A DNA stretch of 64,000 nt from Thermohalobaculum sp965263335 (GTDB taxonomy: Bacteria > Pseudomonadota > Alphaproteobacteria > Rhodobacterales > Rhodobacteraceae), in the NCBI GenBank assembly GCA_965263335.1, contig CBDHHE010000003.1, positions 186,001-250,000 of the forward strand, written 5' to 3'. Position numbers and translations under genes: made by a program. This document shows, piece after piece, positions 1 through 9,428 of the stretch. Under the pieces are notes generated by a model. The model saw only the letters and a list, made by a program, of their open reading frames with translations, was not told the origin of the DNA and made no database searches. The first letter of the stretch is position 1. Every line of letters starts with the position of its first letter.

Positions 1-631
1 CAACGTTCTTTCGGAAGTAGTTCTCGGCTGCCGCCTGGATGCCGTACGACTGATTACCGAGGAATATTTGATTCAGGTACAGCGATAGAATGTCCTGTTT
101 TGACAGGTTTGCTTCGAGTCGACGGGCCAGGATGGCTTCCTTGACCTTACGAAATACGTTTTTCGCTGTGCCTTGCTTGTAGCCCTCGGCCGAGATGAGG
201 AGGGACTTTGCGACCTGTTGGGTGATGGTCGAGCCACCCTGGACGACGCGGCCGGCTCTAAAATTGGCCACGGCAGCGCGGGTTAGGCCCCAGTAGTCGA
301 TGCCGCTGTGATCGAAGAAGCGATTGTCTTCGGACGCCATGAACGCCTGCACGACCTTGGGGGGAATCCGGTCATACGGCAGAACAATTCGCTTCTCCCG
401 ATAGAATTCGCCGATCAGCTGCCCTTCCTGTCCGTAGACGCGGCTCACCGTCTTGGGGCGGTAGTCTTCGAGGCCGTCGAAGTCAGGGAGGCTTTGTCCA
501 AAGTAGCCGTAGGCCACTACGCCGACCAGTCCACCCATCAATACGCCGACCAGCGCGATGAACACGGCAAAACGAAGCAGTCGACTGCGTATCGAGCCTC
601 GAGGGCGTTGATTGTCGAAATTCACCAGCAT
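1..631 (-). CDS. mrcA: class A penicillin-binding protein (PBP1A type), 5' part only
   Basis: N-terminal 210 residues of a bifunctional peptidoglycan synthase, cut by the window edge. The family polymerises lipid II and cross-links the product while anchored in the inner membrane. Seen: a basic cytoplasmic tail, one membrane helix at about residues 19-43, then a glycosyltransferase 51 domain with SEDNRFFDHSG (catalytic Glu about 101), GGSTITQQVAKSL (132-144), KEAILARRLE and LYLNQIFLG. The ATG at 631 is chosen because tail and membrane helix follow directly. The transpeptidase half lies outside the window, so MrcA versus a monofunctional transglycosylase is inferred from the layout. It is divergent from the coiled-coil gene at 1934, with repeat-rich DNA between. 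Confidence 0.9.
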   Translation of the reverse strand, partial: MLVNFDNQRPRGSIRSRLLRFAVFIALVGVLMGGLVGVVAYGYFGQSLPDFDGLEDYRPKTVSRVYGQEGQLIGEFYREKRIVLPYDRIPPKVVQAFMASEDNRFFDHSGIDYWGLTRAAVANFRAGRVVQGGSTITQQVAKSLLISAEGYKQGTAKNVFRKVKEAILARRLEANLSKQDILSLYLNQIFLGNQSYGIQAAAENYFRKNV

Positions 632-894
632 GGGCGGAGCGATGGCTTTCGAATTCTACCTGTACCCGGACCAGCGTGACGGCAGCAAGCGCTAGGTCGG
701 TGATGACGACCGAAGCGCTCGCAACGAAGCGATGAACCGCACATCTGCTCCCGAAAGGAATTCCGAGGCCGGTCTATGTATGGGCATCGGGCGGGCATCC
801 TTCCAACCCGTCCGGCGCCTCGCGCGGCCGGTGGGCCTACCGCGCCTGCGACGGCGCTGTCGACAACGCCGGCCGCCGGACAAGGCCGCAAAAG
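632..894. other. intergenic DNA upstream of the PBP gene
   Basis: This stretch must hold the promoter of the minus-strand PBP gene. I see no convincing -35/-10 pair, structured RNA or gene. Several short frames are open on both strands, but none has a ribosome binding site or protein-like composition. It grades into tandem repeats at about 895. Confidence 0.4.
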
Positions 895-1223
895 AGCAGC
901 GTGTCATCGCCTGTTCAAGAAGGGAGCAGCGCGTCCTCGAGCGATCGGAGAAAGGAGCAGCGTGTCCTGTTGGGGCAGAGGGGAACAGCGGGTCCTCGCG
1001 CGGTCAGAAGGAACAGCGGGTCTTCGCGCGGTCAGAAGGAACAGCGGGTCTTCGCGGCGTTGGCAGAGAGCAGTGCATCCTCTTGGGGCTCAGAAGCGAA
1101 CAGCGGGTCTTCGCAGCGTTAGCATAGAGCAGTGCATCCTCTTGGGGCTCAGAAGCGAACAGCGGGTCTTCGCAGCGTTAGCATAGAGCAGTGCATCCTC
1201 TTGGGGCTCAGAAGCGAACAGCA
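895..1223. repeat. irregular 28-31 bp tandem repeats with a 59-bp higher-order unit
   Basis: About eleven degenerate subunits of 28-31 bp begin with agcagcg or acagcgggt and share the core gcgggtcctcgcgcggtcag. From 1069 two subunit types alternate as an exact 59-bp higher-order unit, with starts at 1069, 1128 and 1187. This shows the array grew in two steps. The frame is open on the plus strand, but the predicted peptide is low-complexity with no plausible start site. Confidence 0.85.
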
Positions 1224-1292
1224 CGCCCACGAGCGGTCGGTGGGAAAGCGGCAGCTGTGGGACTCGCGCATCTTCGCGCGTTAGCATAGAGC

Positions 1293-1627
1293 AGTGAGCG
1301 CGTCCTCGTGCGGAAGTGAGCGCGTCCCCGTGCGGTCAGAAGTGAGCGCGTCCCCGTGCGGTCAGAAGTGAGCGCGTCCTCGTGCGGTCAGAAGTGAGCG
1401 CGTCCCCGTGCGGTCAGAAGTGAGCGCGTCCTCGTGCGGTCAGAAGTGAGCGCGTCCTCGTGCGGTCAGAAGTGAGCGCGTCCTCGTGGGGTCAGAAGTG
1501 AGCGCGTCCTCGTGGGGTCAGAAGTGAGCGCGTCCTCGTGGGGTCAGAAGTGAGCGCGTCCTCGTGGGGTCAGAAGTGAGCGCGTCCTCGTGGGGTCAGA
1601 AGTGAGCGCGTCCTCGTGCGGTCACAA
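1293..1627. repeat. 26-bp tandem repeat array, 13 copies
   Basis: Thirteen head-to-tail copies of a 26-bp unit with core agcgcgtcctcgtgcggtca. The first copy is five bases short and the last is degenerate. Sub-variants are ordered in blocks: copies 2, 3 and 5 have cccc in place of cctc, and copies 8-12 have tgggg in place of tgcgg. This is the pattern of recent slippage or unequal exchange. The period is not a multiple of three and there is no spacer sequence, so the array is neither coding nor CRISPR. The core matches the neighbouring 895-1223 array and the 54.7 kb array. Confidence 0.95.
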
Positions 1628-1764
1628 GCCCGTTCGAACCTAGCAGGAGTTCACCAACATCGCTTTTCGGTGCGGTAGACGAGCGATTCGAATCGTCTTG
1701 AGGCGTGCGTGAACCCGTGGGGTTCGAAGAACCCGGGATCGCCCAACTCGATGTCTGGGAGCAA

Positions 1765-1786
1765 CGACTCCGCCCGCACGGAGTCG
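1765..1786. other. 8-bp-stem perfect inverted repeat
   Basis: CGACTCCG and CGGAGTCG form a perfect 8-bp stem around a 6-base loop, about 150 bp upstream of the AglZ-like gene. There is no T-run on either side, so it is not a canonical intrinsic terminator. It could be an operator or an mRNA leader structure. Confidence 0.45.
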
Positions 1787-1895
1787 CGACTTGATCCGTT
1801 CGCCGCGCTTCGTCACGAGCCTATCACAATGTGCCACTGTCATTCGCGATCCGGCAAGTCACCTGGCGTGTGGTTTCTTCAAAGACGACTGCACA

Positions 1896-1924
1896 TTGAA
1901 AAGCCTGCCGGCCGACGTTAGCTT
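1896..1924 (+). promoter_or_regulatory. possible sigma70-like promoter for the AglZ-like gene
   Basis: TTGAAA at 1896-1901 and TAGCTT at 1919-1924 are separated by 17 bp. If real, the transcript would start almost at the GTG at 1934 and be essentially leaderless, which fits the lack of a Shine-Dalgarno sequence there. In DNA of this GC content such a match can arise by chance. Confidence 0.25.
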
Positions 1925-1933
1925 TGCACCCCC

Positions 1934-4900
1934 GTGCCCCAAAAGAACGCGTTCATCATCGATGAAGATCGCGAATTCGCGACGCGGGTCGCTGCCGCGC
2001 TGCGGACCGATGGTCTGAAAGTCAGCATCGCCGAAGAAGGGCGCGACCCGCTCGAAGAGCTCAGTCACGATCGACCCGATATCATCCTCATGCGGGCGGA
2101 TTCGCGTGAAAGCGAGTCCGGCTTCGCGCTGTGCAGTCGGATGAAGACGAGTCGTCGACTCGCCGGTCTGCCCATCTTTCTGTACAGCGCCGAAGTCGAC
2201 GACCAGACCTTCGAGCATCACCGTCAGCAAGAGGGGGCGGCCGACGCCTACATCCGATTCCCCACCGCGCCGCCGTATCCAATGGAAGACCTTCGCGCAC
2301 GCGTGCTCGATGCGTTGTCCACCAACGAGACAAGTGCAGACCTTATCCCGCCCAACGATGCGCTAGCGCCCGACGCCGGCGCCAACCCGAGCGCAGACCC
2401 GGCCGCCGATTCCCTGGCACCGGTTCAACCGATCACCGATGAAGACAACGCCTTCTTAGACCGCGTGCTTGATTCCCTACAGCAGGGGACACCGGATGAA
2501 GAAGGCACAACCGTTCCGCCGCTCCGTTCGTCGAGTGTGACGTCCCGACGAACCACCGCCGACGCGAAGCTCGACATGCTCCGGCAAAAACTCCGTCAGC
2601 GCGAGTTCGAGCTCGCGAAGGTCATGGAGATGTATCGCGCGAAGGAGCGTGAGTACCACGAGTGGAATGAGAAGCTCGTCGAGAAAGACGTCGAGGCCCA
2701 GGCCCTCAAGGTCACCATCGAGGATTACCAGCGCAACGTCGAGACGACCCAAAGTGAGCTCGATCGGCGAACCGTCGAGTTCAACGCGTCGTTTGAGCAG
2801 CTGCTCGAAGAAAAGGTTACGCGCGAGAACGAGCTCATTCACGCGGTCGCGACCAAAGAGAAGGAACTTGCCGACACCCGCGAAGTGCTTCGGCGGGTCG
2901 AGCAAGAGGTCGGAAAGCTCACCAAGAGCCTCGCTGAAACGCAAACCGCCGCGGAGCAAGCGGAGCAGACGCACCAAACTTCGTTCGCCGAACTGCGAAC
3001 GCAGCTGGATGAGCGTGATGGGACCCTCGCGTCGCTCGAGCAAGCGCTCGCCGACACGCAGACGCGGGTGGCCGAGCTCGAGCTGATCTCGGATAGTCAG
3101 GGCGAATCGCTCACCCAACGCGGTGAAATCGTCCTTCAGCTGCAGACGTTGGTGCTCGCGCTCCGCAGCGATCTCGCCGACGCGCGCGATTCCCTCGACG
3201 AATCGTCGGCGCAGCATCAGTACGAAACACAGGCCTACGACGAAATTATCGACGGACTTCAGGGTGACCTGACGGAGGCGGAGGCGAGTTACGTCCGACT
3301 CGAAACCAGCCTGCAGAGCGAGATCGCCGAGCTGTCGGCCGACCTCAACGCGCGCAAAGAACGTCTCCGCAGCAGCGTGGTCGCCCAGGTCGATCTCGAA
3401 GGCGCCTTCAAGGCGCTACAGCTGCGCAGCACCGCGAAGGAAGCCGAGCTGCACGGGCGAGTGCAGGGACTCAAGGATACCCTGGATTCCGAGCGCGTGG
3501 ATCGCGCCGATGCCGAGGGCGAACTCGAGGCCGAGCTGCAGTCCGCGCGGCAGAAGGTGACGAACCTGCAAGAGTCGATCACCGACCTCGAGATGGTGAG
3601 CGGCGAGCGCATCCGCGTTCTCGGAGAACAAGTCGAGGAGCGCGAGTCGAACATTGCCCAGCTCCGCGATGTGCTCGAAGAGCAGCGCGACCGCTTCCGC
3701 GAAGTGGAGACCGCGCTCAAAGAGGCGAATGCGGATCTCGAAGCGAGGCGACAAGGCCTGCAGGCCGAAGTCGACCAGCGGATGGCGGAGCTCGCCGAGA
3801 ACGAGGCGTCGCATGCTGAGGCCATCGCCGCCCGCGAAGACACCCAGCGCCGGCTCGAGGCCGAGCTACGGTCAGCCAACGATGAGGTCGCGAGCCTTAA
3901 CGCCGAGATAGCCGAGGTTCAAAACCATCTCGAGGAGCTCGAGCAGACCAAGACCGAGATGGAGGCCGACTTCAATCAGCAGCTCGACGGCCAGCTGCAC
4001 GCGCTCGCCAGCACTCGGGAGGCGGCCAACACGCGGGAAACCCAGCTTCGGGATCAGATCGCGAGCCTCAACAGTGATGTGAGCAGTCGAGGCGAGCGGA
4101 TCGATGCGCTGGCTTCGCGCCTCGATAATGAGACCCGTGAGCGAGAAACGGCCGAGCGGCTCATCGTGGGCCTTCAGCAAGATCTCGAGAGCGAGCGGGC
4201 AAGATTTCTCGAGGCGCAACAAACGGGCGTCGAAAAAGACGACGTGATCCACCAGCTCCGCGAGACGGTGGCGTCGCGAGAGGGGCGGATCGTCGAGCTC
4301 CAAGAGGGTCTCCGCAACGAGCACGCCGCCCGGCAAGACCAAGAGTCCAAGCTGGGCGACCTGCGGGTCGAACACGACGCACGCAACGAGAAGATCGGGC
4401 GGCTGGAGGCGCAGGTCGCCAGCCAAGATCAGATGCTCCAGGACCTGCGCCACGAAATGGCGCGCCTGCAGTCGGACCTCTCGACGAGCCACGAGGCCTC
4501 CGCGGAGCTGCGAGCCCAGCTCGCCGTCTCCCGGTCGAGCGCCGAAGAGCGGACGGTGCGGCTGCAGGAAAACGTCCGGCGACTCGACGAACGGGAAGGC
4601 GAGCTCGCGGGCGTTCGTGCGCAGCTGGCCGACGTCACCGGGGCGCGCGATCGGTCGACGGAGGCCAAAGAGCAGCTCGAACGACAGCTTGATGAGGCGC
4701 GCCGCGAGTGGTCCATGGTGCGCGAAGAGCTGGTGGCGGAGCGCCATCGGTTGAACCAGCGCCTCGAGGTGGTGCAATCCGACCTCGAGGCGACCCGGTC
4801 CACAAGAGACGGCCTAGCGTCCGAAACGGCCCGGCTCGAAGAGCAGCGGGATGCGTTGGTGCAGCGGGAAGAAGAGCTCCGGATCGATTTGGAAGCGCGG

Positions 4901-6004
4901 GTCGCACACGGGGCGGCCATCGATCGGGAGCTCGAAGCCGAGCGGGCGGGCCGGGTGATGGCCGAGGAAACGGTCGAACGCCTTCGCGGCGAGCTGGCCG
5001 AGCTGTCCGTGTCGTCGCGAACGGCGTCGGAGACGGCAGACCATCAGCTGCGCGAGCTCGAGACCAAGGTGCGGCAGATGACCGACCAGCACGCCGACGC
5101 CGTGGCCGAGACCGACCAGACACGGCGCGCGCTGACCACTGAACTGGATCAAGCCCGCGCGCGGATCGACGCGCTGTCGTCACAGGTCGCTGCGCTGTCC
5201 GCCGATCGAGACGGTCTGGGCGACGAAGCGAGCACGCTGTCGCGTCGGCTGGACGACGCGATGGCGCGGTCGGCAAATCTGGCCACCGAGAAAGCGTCGG
5301 TCGAAGAACAGCGGGCCAATGAGGTCCGAAAGCTCGAACAGCAGCTGCGCCAGCGCGACGATGCGATCGCCGCGCAGCAGACCGAAAACGAAAAACTCAA
5401 CGACGCCGTTCGGCGACTCAGCGGCGAGCTCACCGAATTCAAACGCGATCGGGAGGAGGTCGAGAACAAGTACGTTCGTGAGCTCGAAGAGGTGCACGAT
5501 GAGTACATGCAGAAGGCGAAAGGGACCGACGTGGAGCACGCGCGCGAGGTCGAAAACCTTCGCAAGACGGCCATCGATGCCAAGCGTCAGCTCAAAACTG
5601 CGCAGCTCGCGGCGCAGCGCCTAGAGGATCGACTTCGTCGGCTCGAAGCGGAGCGTCCTGCGCGTTCAGACGTGAGCGCGGACTTCGAATCGTTCATCGC
5701 GCAGTTTGCGGACAGCCCGCCCCGAGGCGATCGGCGCCGGGGCTTATCGCCGCCAAAGCCGGCCTCCGGCGCGAACCGGCCGCTCGTCCCGAGCAGTAGT
5801 AAGGCGGCCGATGCATTGGCCAGTTCAGCCACCGTGCCGGTCAACGAACGCGAAGAGGAAGAGGTGACGGACGTTGGCGCGCAGATTGTCACGCCGTCCC
5901 GGTCGCGCCCCACGGCCCCCAAAGGCCGCGGGTCAGGTCGCAAAGAGCCTGATGACTTCCTGGCCGCCTTCGATAAGGAGTTCGAAGACATTAAGGGGGG
6001 CTGA
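1934..6004 (+). CDS. AglZ/FrzS-like protein: pseudo-receiver domain plus very long coiled coil
   Basis: 1356 residues. Residues about 5-125 are a CheY-like receiver fold starting FIIDEDREF. The phospho-acceptor Asp position reads ILMRADS (Arg instead of Asp) and the conserved Lys position reads YIRFP, so it is a non-phosphorylatable pseudo-receiver. After a Pro/Asp-rich linker (about 126-205), residues about 210-1240 are almost unbroken heptad coiled coil rich in E, L, R, Q and A. A Pro/Ser-rich tail ends in DDFLAAFDKEFEDIKGG. Length and order match AglZ, the gliding-motility and polarity protein of Myxococcus xanthus; FrzS is shorter with the same layout. A cytoplasmic scaffold role is inferred. 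The start is GTG with no clear ribosome binding site. No motility gene is adjacent. Confidence 0.8.
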   Translation: MPQKNAFIIDEDREFATRVAAALRTDGLKVSIAEEGRDPLEELSHDRPDIILMRADSRESESGFALCSRMKTSRRLAGLPIFLYSAEVDDQTFEHHRQQEGAADAYIRFPTAPPYPMEDLRARVLDALSTNETSADLIPPNDALAPDAGANPSADPAADSLAPVQPITDEDNAFLDRVLDSLQQGTPDEEGTTVPPLRSSSVTSRRTTADAKLDMLRQKLRQREFELAKVMEMYRAKEREYHEWNEKLVEKDVEAQALKVTIEDYQRNVETTQSELDRRTVEFNASFEQLLEEKVTRENELIHAVATKEKELADTREVLRRVEQEVGKLTKSLAETQTAAEQAEQTHQTSFAELRTQLDERDGTLASLEQALADTQTRVAELELISDSQGESLTQRGEIVLQLQTLVLALRSDLADARDSLDESSAQHQYETQAYDEIIDGLQGDLTEAEASYVRLETSLQSEIAELSADLNARKERLRSSVVAQVDLEGAFKALQLRSTAKEAELHGRVQGLKDTLDSERVDRADAEGELEAELQSARQKVTNLQESITDLEMVSGERIRVLGEQVEERESNIAQLRDVLEEQRDRFREVETALKEANADLEARRQGLQAEVDQRMAELAENEASHAEAIAAREDTQRRLEAELRSANDEVASLNAEIAEVQNHLEELEQTKTEMEADFNQQLDGQLHALASTREAANTRETQLRDQIASLNSDVSSRGERIDALASRLDNETRERETAERLIVGLQQDLESERARFLEAQQTGVEKDDVIHQLRETVASREGRIVELQEGLRNEHAARQDQESKLGDLRVEHDARNEKIGRLEAQVASQDQMLQDLRHEMARLQSDLSTSHEASAELRAQLAVSRSSAEERTVRLQENVRRLDEREGELAGVRAQLADVTGARDRSTEAKEQLERQLDEARREWSMVREELVAERHRLNQRLEVVQSDLEATRSTRDGLASETARLEEQRDALVQREEELRIDLEARVAHGAAIDRELEAERAGRVMAEETVERLRGELAELSVSSRTASETADHQLRELETKVRQMTDQHADAVAETDQTRRALTTELDQARARIDALSSQVAALSADRDGLGDEASTLSRRLDDAMARSANLATEKASVEEQRANEVRKLEQQLRQRDDAIAAQQTENEKLNDAVRRLSGELTEFKRDREEVENKYVRELEEVHDEYMQKAKGTDVEHAREVENLRKTAIDAKRQLKTAQLAAQRLEDRLRRLEAERPARSDVSADFESFIAQFADSPPRGDRRRGLSPPKPASGANRPLVPSSSKAADALASSATVPVNEREEEEVTDVGAQIVTPSRSRPTAPKGRGSGRKEPDDFLAAFDKEFEDIKGG

Positions 6005-6005
6005 A

Positions 6006-6020
6006 GGCTGCTGCGCAGCC
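6006..6020. terminator. possible bidirectional hairpin between convergent genes
   Basis: GGCTGC-tgc-GCAGCC is a perfect 6-bp stem two bases after the stop of the coiled-coil gene, which converges on the gene ending at 6174. No T-tract follows, so an intrinsic terminator is only a weak call. Confidence 0.3.
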
Positions 6021-6173
6021 GGCAGCGATCCGCGGACCCGTACGCCGGGTACGCGCTGCTCCGCACCTGCCCACCAAGACCCGACATCACTCGCCGAGCG
6101 CGACCCCATCGGCCGGATCCGCGACGCCAGCGCAAGCTTGCAGGCGTAATCCGTCCGTCGCGCGAGTCGCGCG

Positions 6174-7811
6174 CTAAGGGGGAAGATTTGTCACAATGCG
6201 GCCGTCATCTCCCACCATCAGCAGCTGCCCGTCGTAGTAGCTCGCCCCGCGAAGCTGCTTATCGCCGCTGGGACTCGAGATGATGCGGGCGGGCTCGCCG
6301 TCGGGGGTCAGGATGGCCACGCATTCGTCTTCGAGGCGAATGGCGATCACGGCGTTGCAATTTTCTTGGCTCGCATAAACATAGGTTTCGCTCGCCGCGA
6401 TCGCATCGACGTTCGATAGGCTCTCCAGGTCGTCGAGACCCTCTTTTCTCAGCGCACATTCCTTGAAGCGCGGCGGCATGGTGACGTCTACCTGCTTCCA
6501 GTCTTCGGCGCCGAACCGCTTCAGCAGGAGAAGTCGGCGGCCGGCCGCCCAGACGGCGTCACGCCCAGGAACGCGGGTCAGCTCACTGACCTCGGCGCGC
6601 TCGCCCACGCGGGTCACGTTACGCTGGTTCCAGCTATCAAGGGTGCTGTTCGACACGTAAACGGCGCGATCGGCCCCGAAAACGATCGGGCTTTGTTCGT
6701 TGCCTGTCCATCGGATGGCGAAGCTTTCGCGGACGACGCCAACCGTGATGTCGATCCAGTCGAAGTCTTCTCGGTCGACACGACCGAGCACGATGCGCCC
6801 GCGGGTCTCAATATACTCTTCTGTATCGACGGCCGCGATAAATGTGCCGTCGGCATCGAGATCGATATCTTCGATGGAATAGCCCGGAATCTCCAAGATT
6901 TGGCCGTCCAGAAAAACGCCCTCGGGCCCGAAACTGACCGCGTGAATGAAGGCGACGCCGGGATAGTCCCGCGGGTCCCCGGGGAGTGCACCGCCCTGGG
7001 TGGCCACAACGCCGCGGCGAATCCCGTCCGCATCTTTCGGCCGTAACGCGATTGCCGTGACGATGCCGTTGGGCCGGCCGGGCCAAAGCCGATCGGGCGG
7101 AATCCAAATGTCCGGCGATTCATGGGTTGCGCGACCCTCGGCGGCGCGACCGCCGCGCTGGACGACGTAGAGGCCGGGGCCGCCGATCAACGCCGTGTTG
7201 CGATCGAGGGCCGCCACGTCAAGGAGCCGCTGAAACGATCGATCACCGGCCGTCAAAGCGTCGAGCGCGCCGTCCAGCTCCGCGCCGAACGGGAAAAGGC
7301 GAAGTCGGCCATCGGGGGGGCATGGCTCTGGGTCGACGGGTAGGCGCAAGGTAAGCTCGGCGCGCAGGCCGGGGAAATCGTCGACGGACCGGCGCGCACC
7401 CTCTGGCGAGATCACGAACCCGTTACTGACGGGCACCCGGCGCCACACCGCGTCGAGCGGCGTAAGCGGATCGAAGCTTGGCGTCATGGGCGGCGGCTCG
7501 GGAACGACCACCGCCTGCCCCTCCCGGCGGGCAAAACGTCCGTAGAGCGCATCGATCGCAGCGGACTCGAACCCGAGCACGACCAATCGCGTTTCCGGTC
7601 CTTCGAAGACCCAATCGGGCGGCTGGCCGTACGTGAGGGCGCCGTTGCGAACACCGAACGGGGGCGACACGCGCTTGGGATTGCCGAGGCCATCGAGCGA
7701 CACCGCGACCGCGAGCTCTGCCGTTACGCCACGGAGGTCGACGGATACCGTTTCGGTTGTTTCGCAGCCGGCCGCGGCGAGCAAAACCGCGAGCCTGGGC
7801 AACGTTCGCAT
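6174..7811 (-). CDS. predicted lipoprotein, probably beta-propeller-like
   Basis: 545 residues with a lipoprotein signal ending in the lipobox LLAAAGC (acylated Cys about 16), so probably exported and lipid-anchored. I recognise no family. The second half contains repeated strand-like blocks (GLYVVQRG, TFIAAVDT, AVYVSN, AVWAAG, YVYASQ, LLMVGDDGRIV) that would suit a beta-propeller or a surface sensor. It converges with the AglZ-like gene and is divergent from the DUF4864-like gene across only 54 bp, so the two probably share a promoter region. Confidence 0.7.
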   Translation of the reverse strand: MRTLPRLAVLLAAAGCETTETVSVDLRGVTAELAVAVSLDGLGNPKRVSPPFGVRNGALTYGQPPDWVFEGPETRLVVLGFESAAIDALYGRFARREGQAVVVPEPPPMTPSFDPLTPLDAVWRRVPVSNGFVISPEGARRSVDDFPGLRAELTLRLPVDPEPCPPDGRLRLFPFGAELDGALDALTAGDRSFQRLLDVAALDRNTALIGGPGLYVVQRGGRAAEGRATHESPDIWIPPDRLWPGRPNGIVTAIALRPKDADGIRRGVVATQGGALPGDPRDYPGVAFIHAVSFGPEGVFLDGQILEIPGYSIEDIDLDADGTFIAAVDTEEYIETRGRIVLGRVDREDFDWIDITVGVVRESFAIRWTGNEQSPIVFGADRAVYVSNSTLDSWNQRNVTRVGERAEVSELTRVPGRDAVWAAGRRLLLLKRFGAEDWKQVDVTMPPRFKECALRKEGLDDLESLSNVDAIAASETYVYASQENCNAVIAIRLEDECVAILTPDGEPARIISSPSGDKQLRGASYYDGQLLMVGDDGRIVTNLPP

Positions 7812-7865
7812 AGGCGCATGGTATCAGCTCTTGCCGCCGGTCCGGTCGATCACTAGTGATGAATC

Positions 7866-8393
7866 ATGGTGACGGCGCTACTGGGCACGCTGCTGACGCC
7901 CCTCCTCCTGGTCAGCGGCGGTCCGGGCTCAGGTTCGGCCGCGGGTCTGGGCGCCGGTGCCGCGGAGCTGCTCGACGCGAAGCCCACCAAGAGTCTTTCG
8001 CCGCCCGACGTCGTGCGGGTGCAGCTGGCCGCACTCGCGCACAATGGTGCATTGGGCGAAGACCGCGGCATCGCGATCACCTGGCGCTTCGCGTCGCCAT
8101 CGAATCAGGCGGCCACGGGGCCGTTGGCCCGCTTCAATACGATGGTCAAAGCGGGCTATCCAGCCATGCTCGACCACAAGCGGTCTCGGTTGGGCGATAT
8201 CGACATCAGCGCGGTTCAAGCCAAGCAGATGGTTTTTTTGGAAGACCGCGCGGGCCAAATGCATGCCTATCTATGGGTGCTAGGACTGCAAGAAGAGGGC
8301 AAATATAAGGGCTGCTGGATGACCGAAGCGGTGGTCGAGCTCGGTCTTCAGCCCATCGAAGAGGAACCGGCCGCACGGCCCAACGAGGCATGA
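7866..8393 (+). CDS. secreted DUF4864-like protein
   Basis: 175 residues. The N-terminus is hydrophobic (MVTALLGTLLTPLLLVSGG) like a signal peptide. The rest resembles the DUF4864 family: VVRVQLAAL, an ITWRFASPSN block, GPLARFNTMVKAGYPAML, a central QMVF strand, and a C-terminal block ending GCWMTEAVVE. DUF4864 proteins have no assigned activity; their fold is NTF2-like. ATG at 7866 is used; an ATG a few bases upstream is in another frame. It is followed by the PhzF-like gene after about 190 bp. Confidence 0.6.
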   Translation: MVTALLGTLLTPLLLVSGGPGSGSAAGLGAGAAELLDAKPTKSLSPPDVVRVQLAALAHNGALGEDRGIAITWRFASPSNQAATGPLARFNTMVKAGYPAMLDHKRSRLGDIDISAVQAKQMVFLEDRAGQMHAYLWVLGLQEEGKYKGCWMTEAVVELGLQPIEEEPAARPNEA

Positions 8394-8582
8394 GGCCCCA
8401 CGCGGACGACGGTCGCCGGCGCCCGTCGGTGTAGGCGCCCTCCCGCATGACGTGCCGGAGCGACCGCGGTTCGGTCCATTCTGTCTTGGGCCTCGCGTCG
8501 CACTGTGCCGCAGCCACAGCGGCCCGGAGGGTTCCGTATCTTGGCCCTCGCGCCGTGCCGTCGGCGAAGGCACGATGGGGCC

Positions 8583-9392
8583 ATGGAGCTGGACCTCTTT
8601 CAAGTCGACGCGTTTACCGATCGTCCGTTTGCGGGCAATCCGGCCGCGGTGGTGCCGCTGTCGACGTGGCTGTCGGATGACGAAATGGCGGCGATCGCGG
8701 CCGAAAACAACCTCTCGGAGACCGCTTTCATCGTGCCTGAGGGCGACGGCTGGATGCTTCGCTGGTTCACGCCTGCGGCAGAGGTCGTGCTTTGCGGGCA
8801 CGCAACCCTCGCGACGGCGCACGTCATCTTCACGGAGCTCGGGTTCAGCCGACCTGAAGTGCGATTCGAAACGCGCCGGGCGGGCCCGCTGACCGTGGTT
8901 CGGGACGGAGACGGGTACGCGATGAACTTCCCGTCCCAGCCCGCGAAGGAAGCCCCGATCCCGGCCGCGTTGAGCGACGCGCTCGGGGCCCAGCCTGAAT
9001 CGCTGTGGGTCGATTACAAGTGGATGGCCGTATTCGGCGACGAGGCGGCCGTCCTGGGCCTAAAGCCCGACATGCGCGCTCTCGCCGCCCTCGATTGCGA
9101 GGGGGTCATCGCGACCGCGCCGGGGGCGCCTCGCGACGGCGGGCTGCGACCGGTGGACTTCGTTTCGCGGTTCTTCGGGCCCAAAGTTGGAGTTCCCGAG
9201 GACCCGGTCACGGGCTCCGCGCACTGCGTTCTAACGCCGTATTGGGACGCGCGGCTCCGACGGCGGGGGGCGCTGATGACCGCCTGTCAGGTCTCAGCCC
9301 GAGGCGGCGACCTCGGGTGCCGCCTCGACGGTGATCGTGTGGTGCTTTCGGGACGTGCGGTGACGGTGATCCGCGGCAAACTTCGGTTTTAG
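8583..9392 (+). CDS. PhzF-family isomerase/epimerase
   Basis: 269 residues, the usual length for the PhzF/YddE family, a diaminopimelate-epimerase-like double-barrel fold. Seen: MELDLFQVDAFTDRPFAGNP at the N-terminus, the active-site stretch ENNLSETAF with Glu about 46 at the catalytic position, WFTPAAEVVLCGHATLA, and EDPVTGSAHC in the second half. These are the two halves expected of the family. A longer frame exists upstream, but the ATG at 8583 aligns exactly with family N-termini. The substrate is unknown; most members outside phenazine clusters are uncharacterised, and no phenazine gene is nearby. Confidence 0.88.
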   Translation: MELDLFQVDAFTDRPFAGNPAAVVPLSTWLSDDEMAAIAAENNLSETAFIVPEGDGWMLRWFTPAAEVVLCGHATLATAHVIFTELGFSRPEVRFETRRAGPLTVVRDGDGYAMNFPSQPAKEAPIPAALSDALGAQPESLWVDYKWMAVFGDEAAVLGLKPDMRALAALDCEGVIATAPGAPRDGGLRPVDFVSRFFGPKVGVPEDPVTGSAHCVLTPYWDARLRRRGALMTACQVSARGGDLGCRLDGDRVVLSGRAVTVIRGKLRF

Positions 9393-9428
9393 TACGCCGC
9401 GTCCGCGCTGCATGATAGGTCATAGAGG

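Larger units (their letters stand above)
1628..1933. other. intergenic leader of the AglZ-like gene
   Basis: Unique DNA between the repeat array and the GTG at 1934. It contains the hairpin at 1765-1786 and a weak promoter-like pair at 1896-1924. No gene is supported on either strand. Confidence 0.4.

Noticed and set aside
895..1627. Possible CRISPR array
   Set aside because: Units are directly contiguous with no unique spacers, the period is 26-31 bp and there are no cas genes. The same applies to the arrays at 22587, 54686 and 62124.
2477..4777. Long minus-strand open frames inside the coiled-coil gene
   Set aside because: They mirror the heptad-rich, GC-skewed coding strand. The plus frame has a clear receiver domain and coiled coil.
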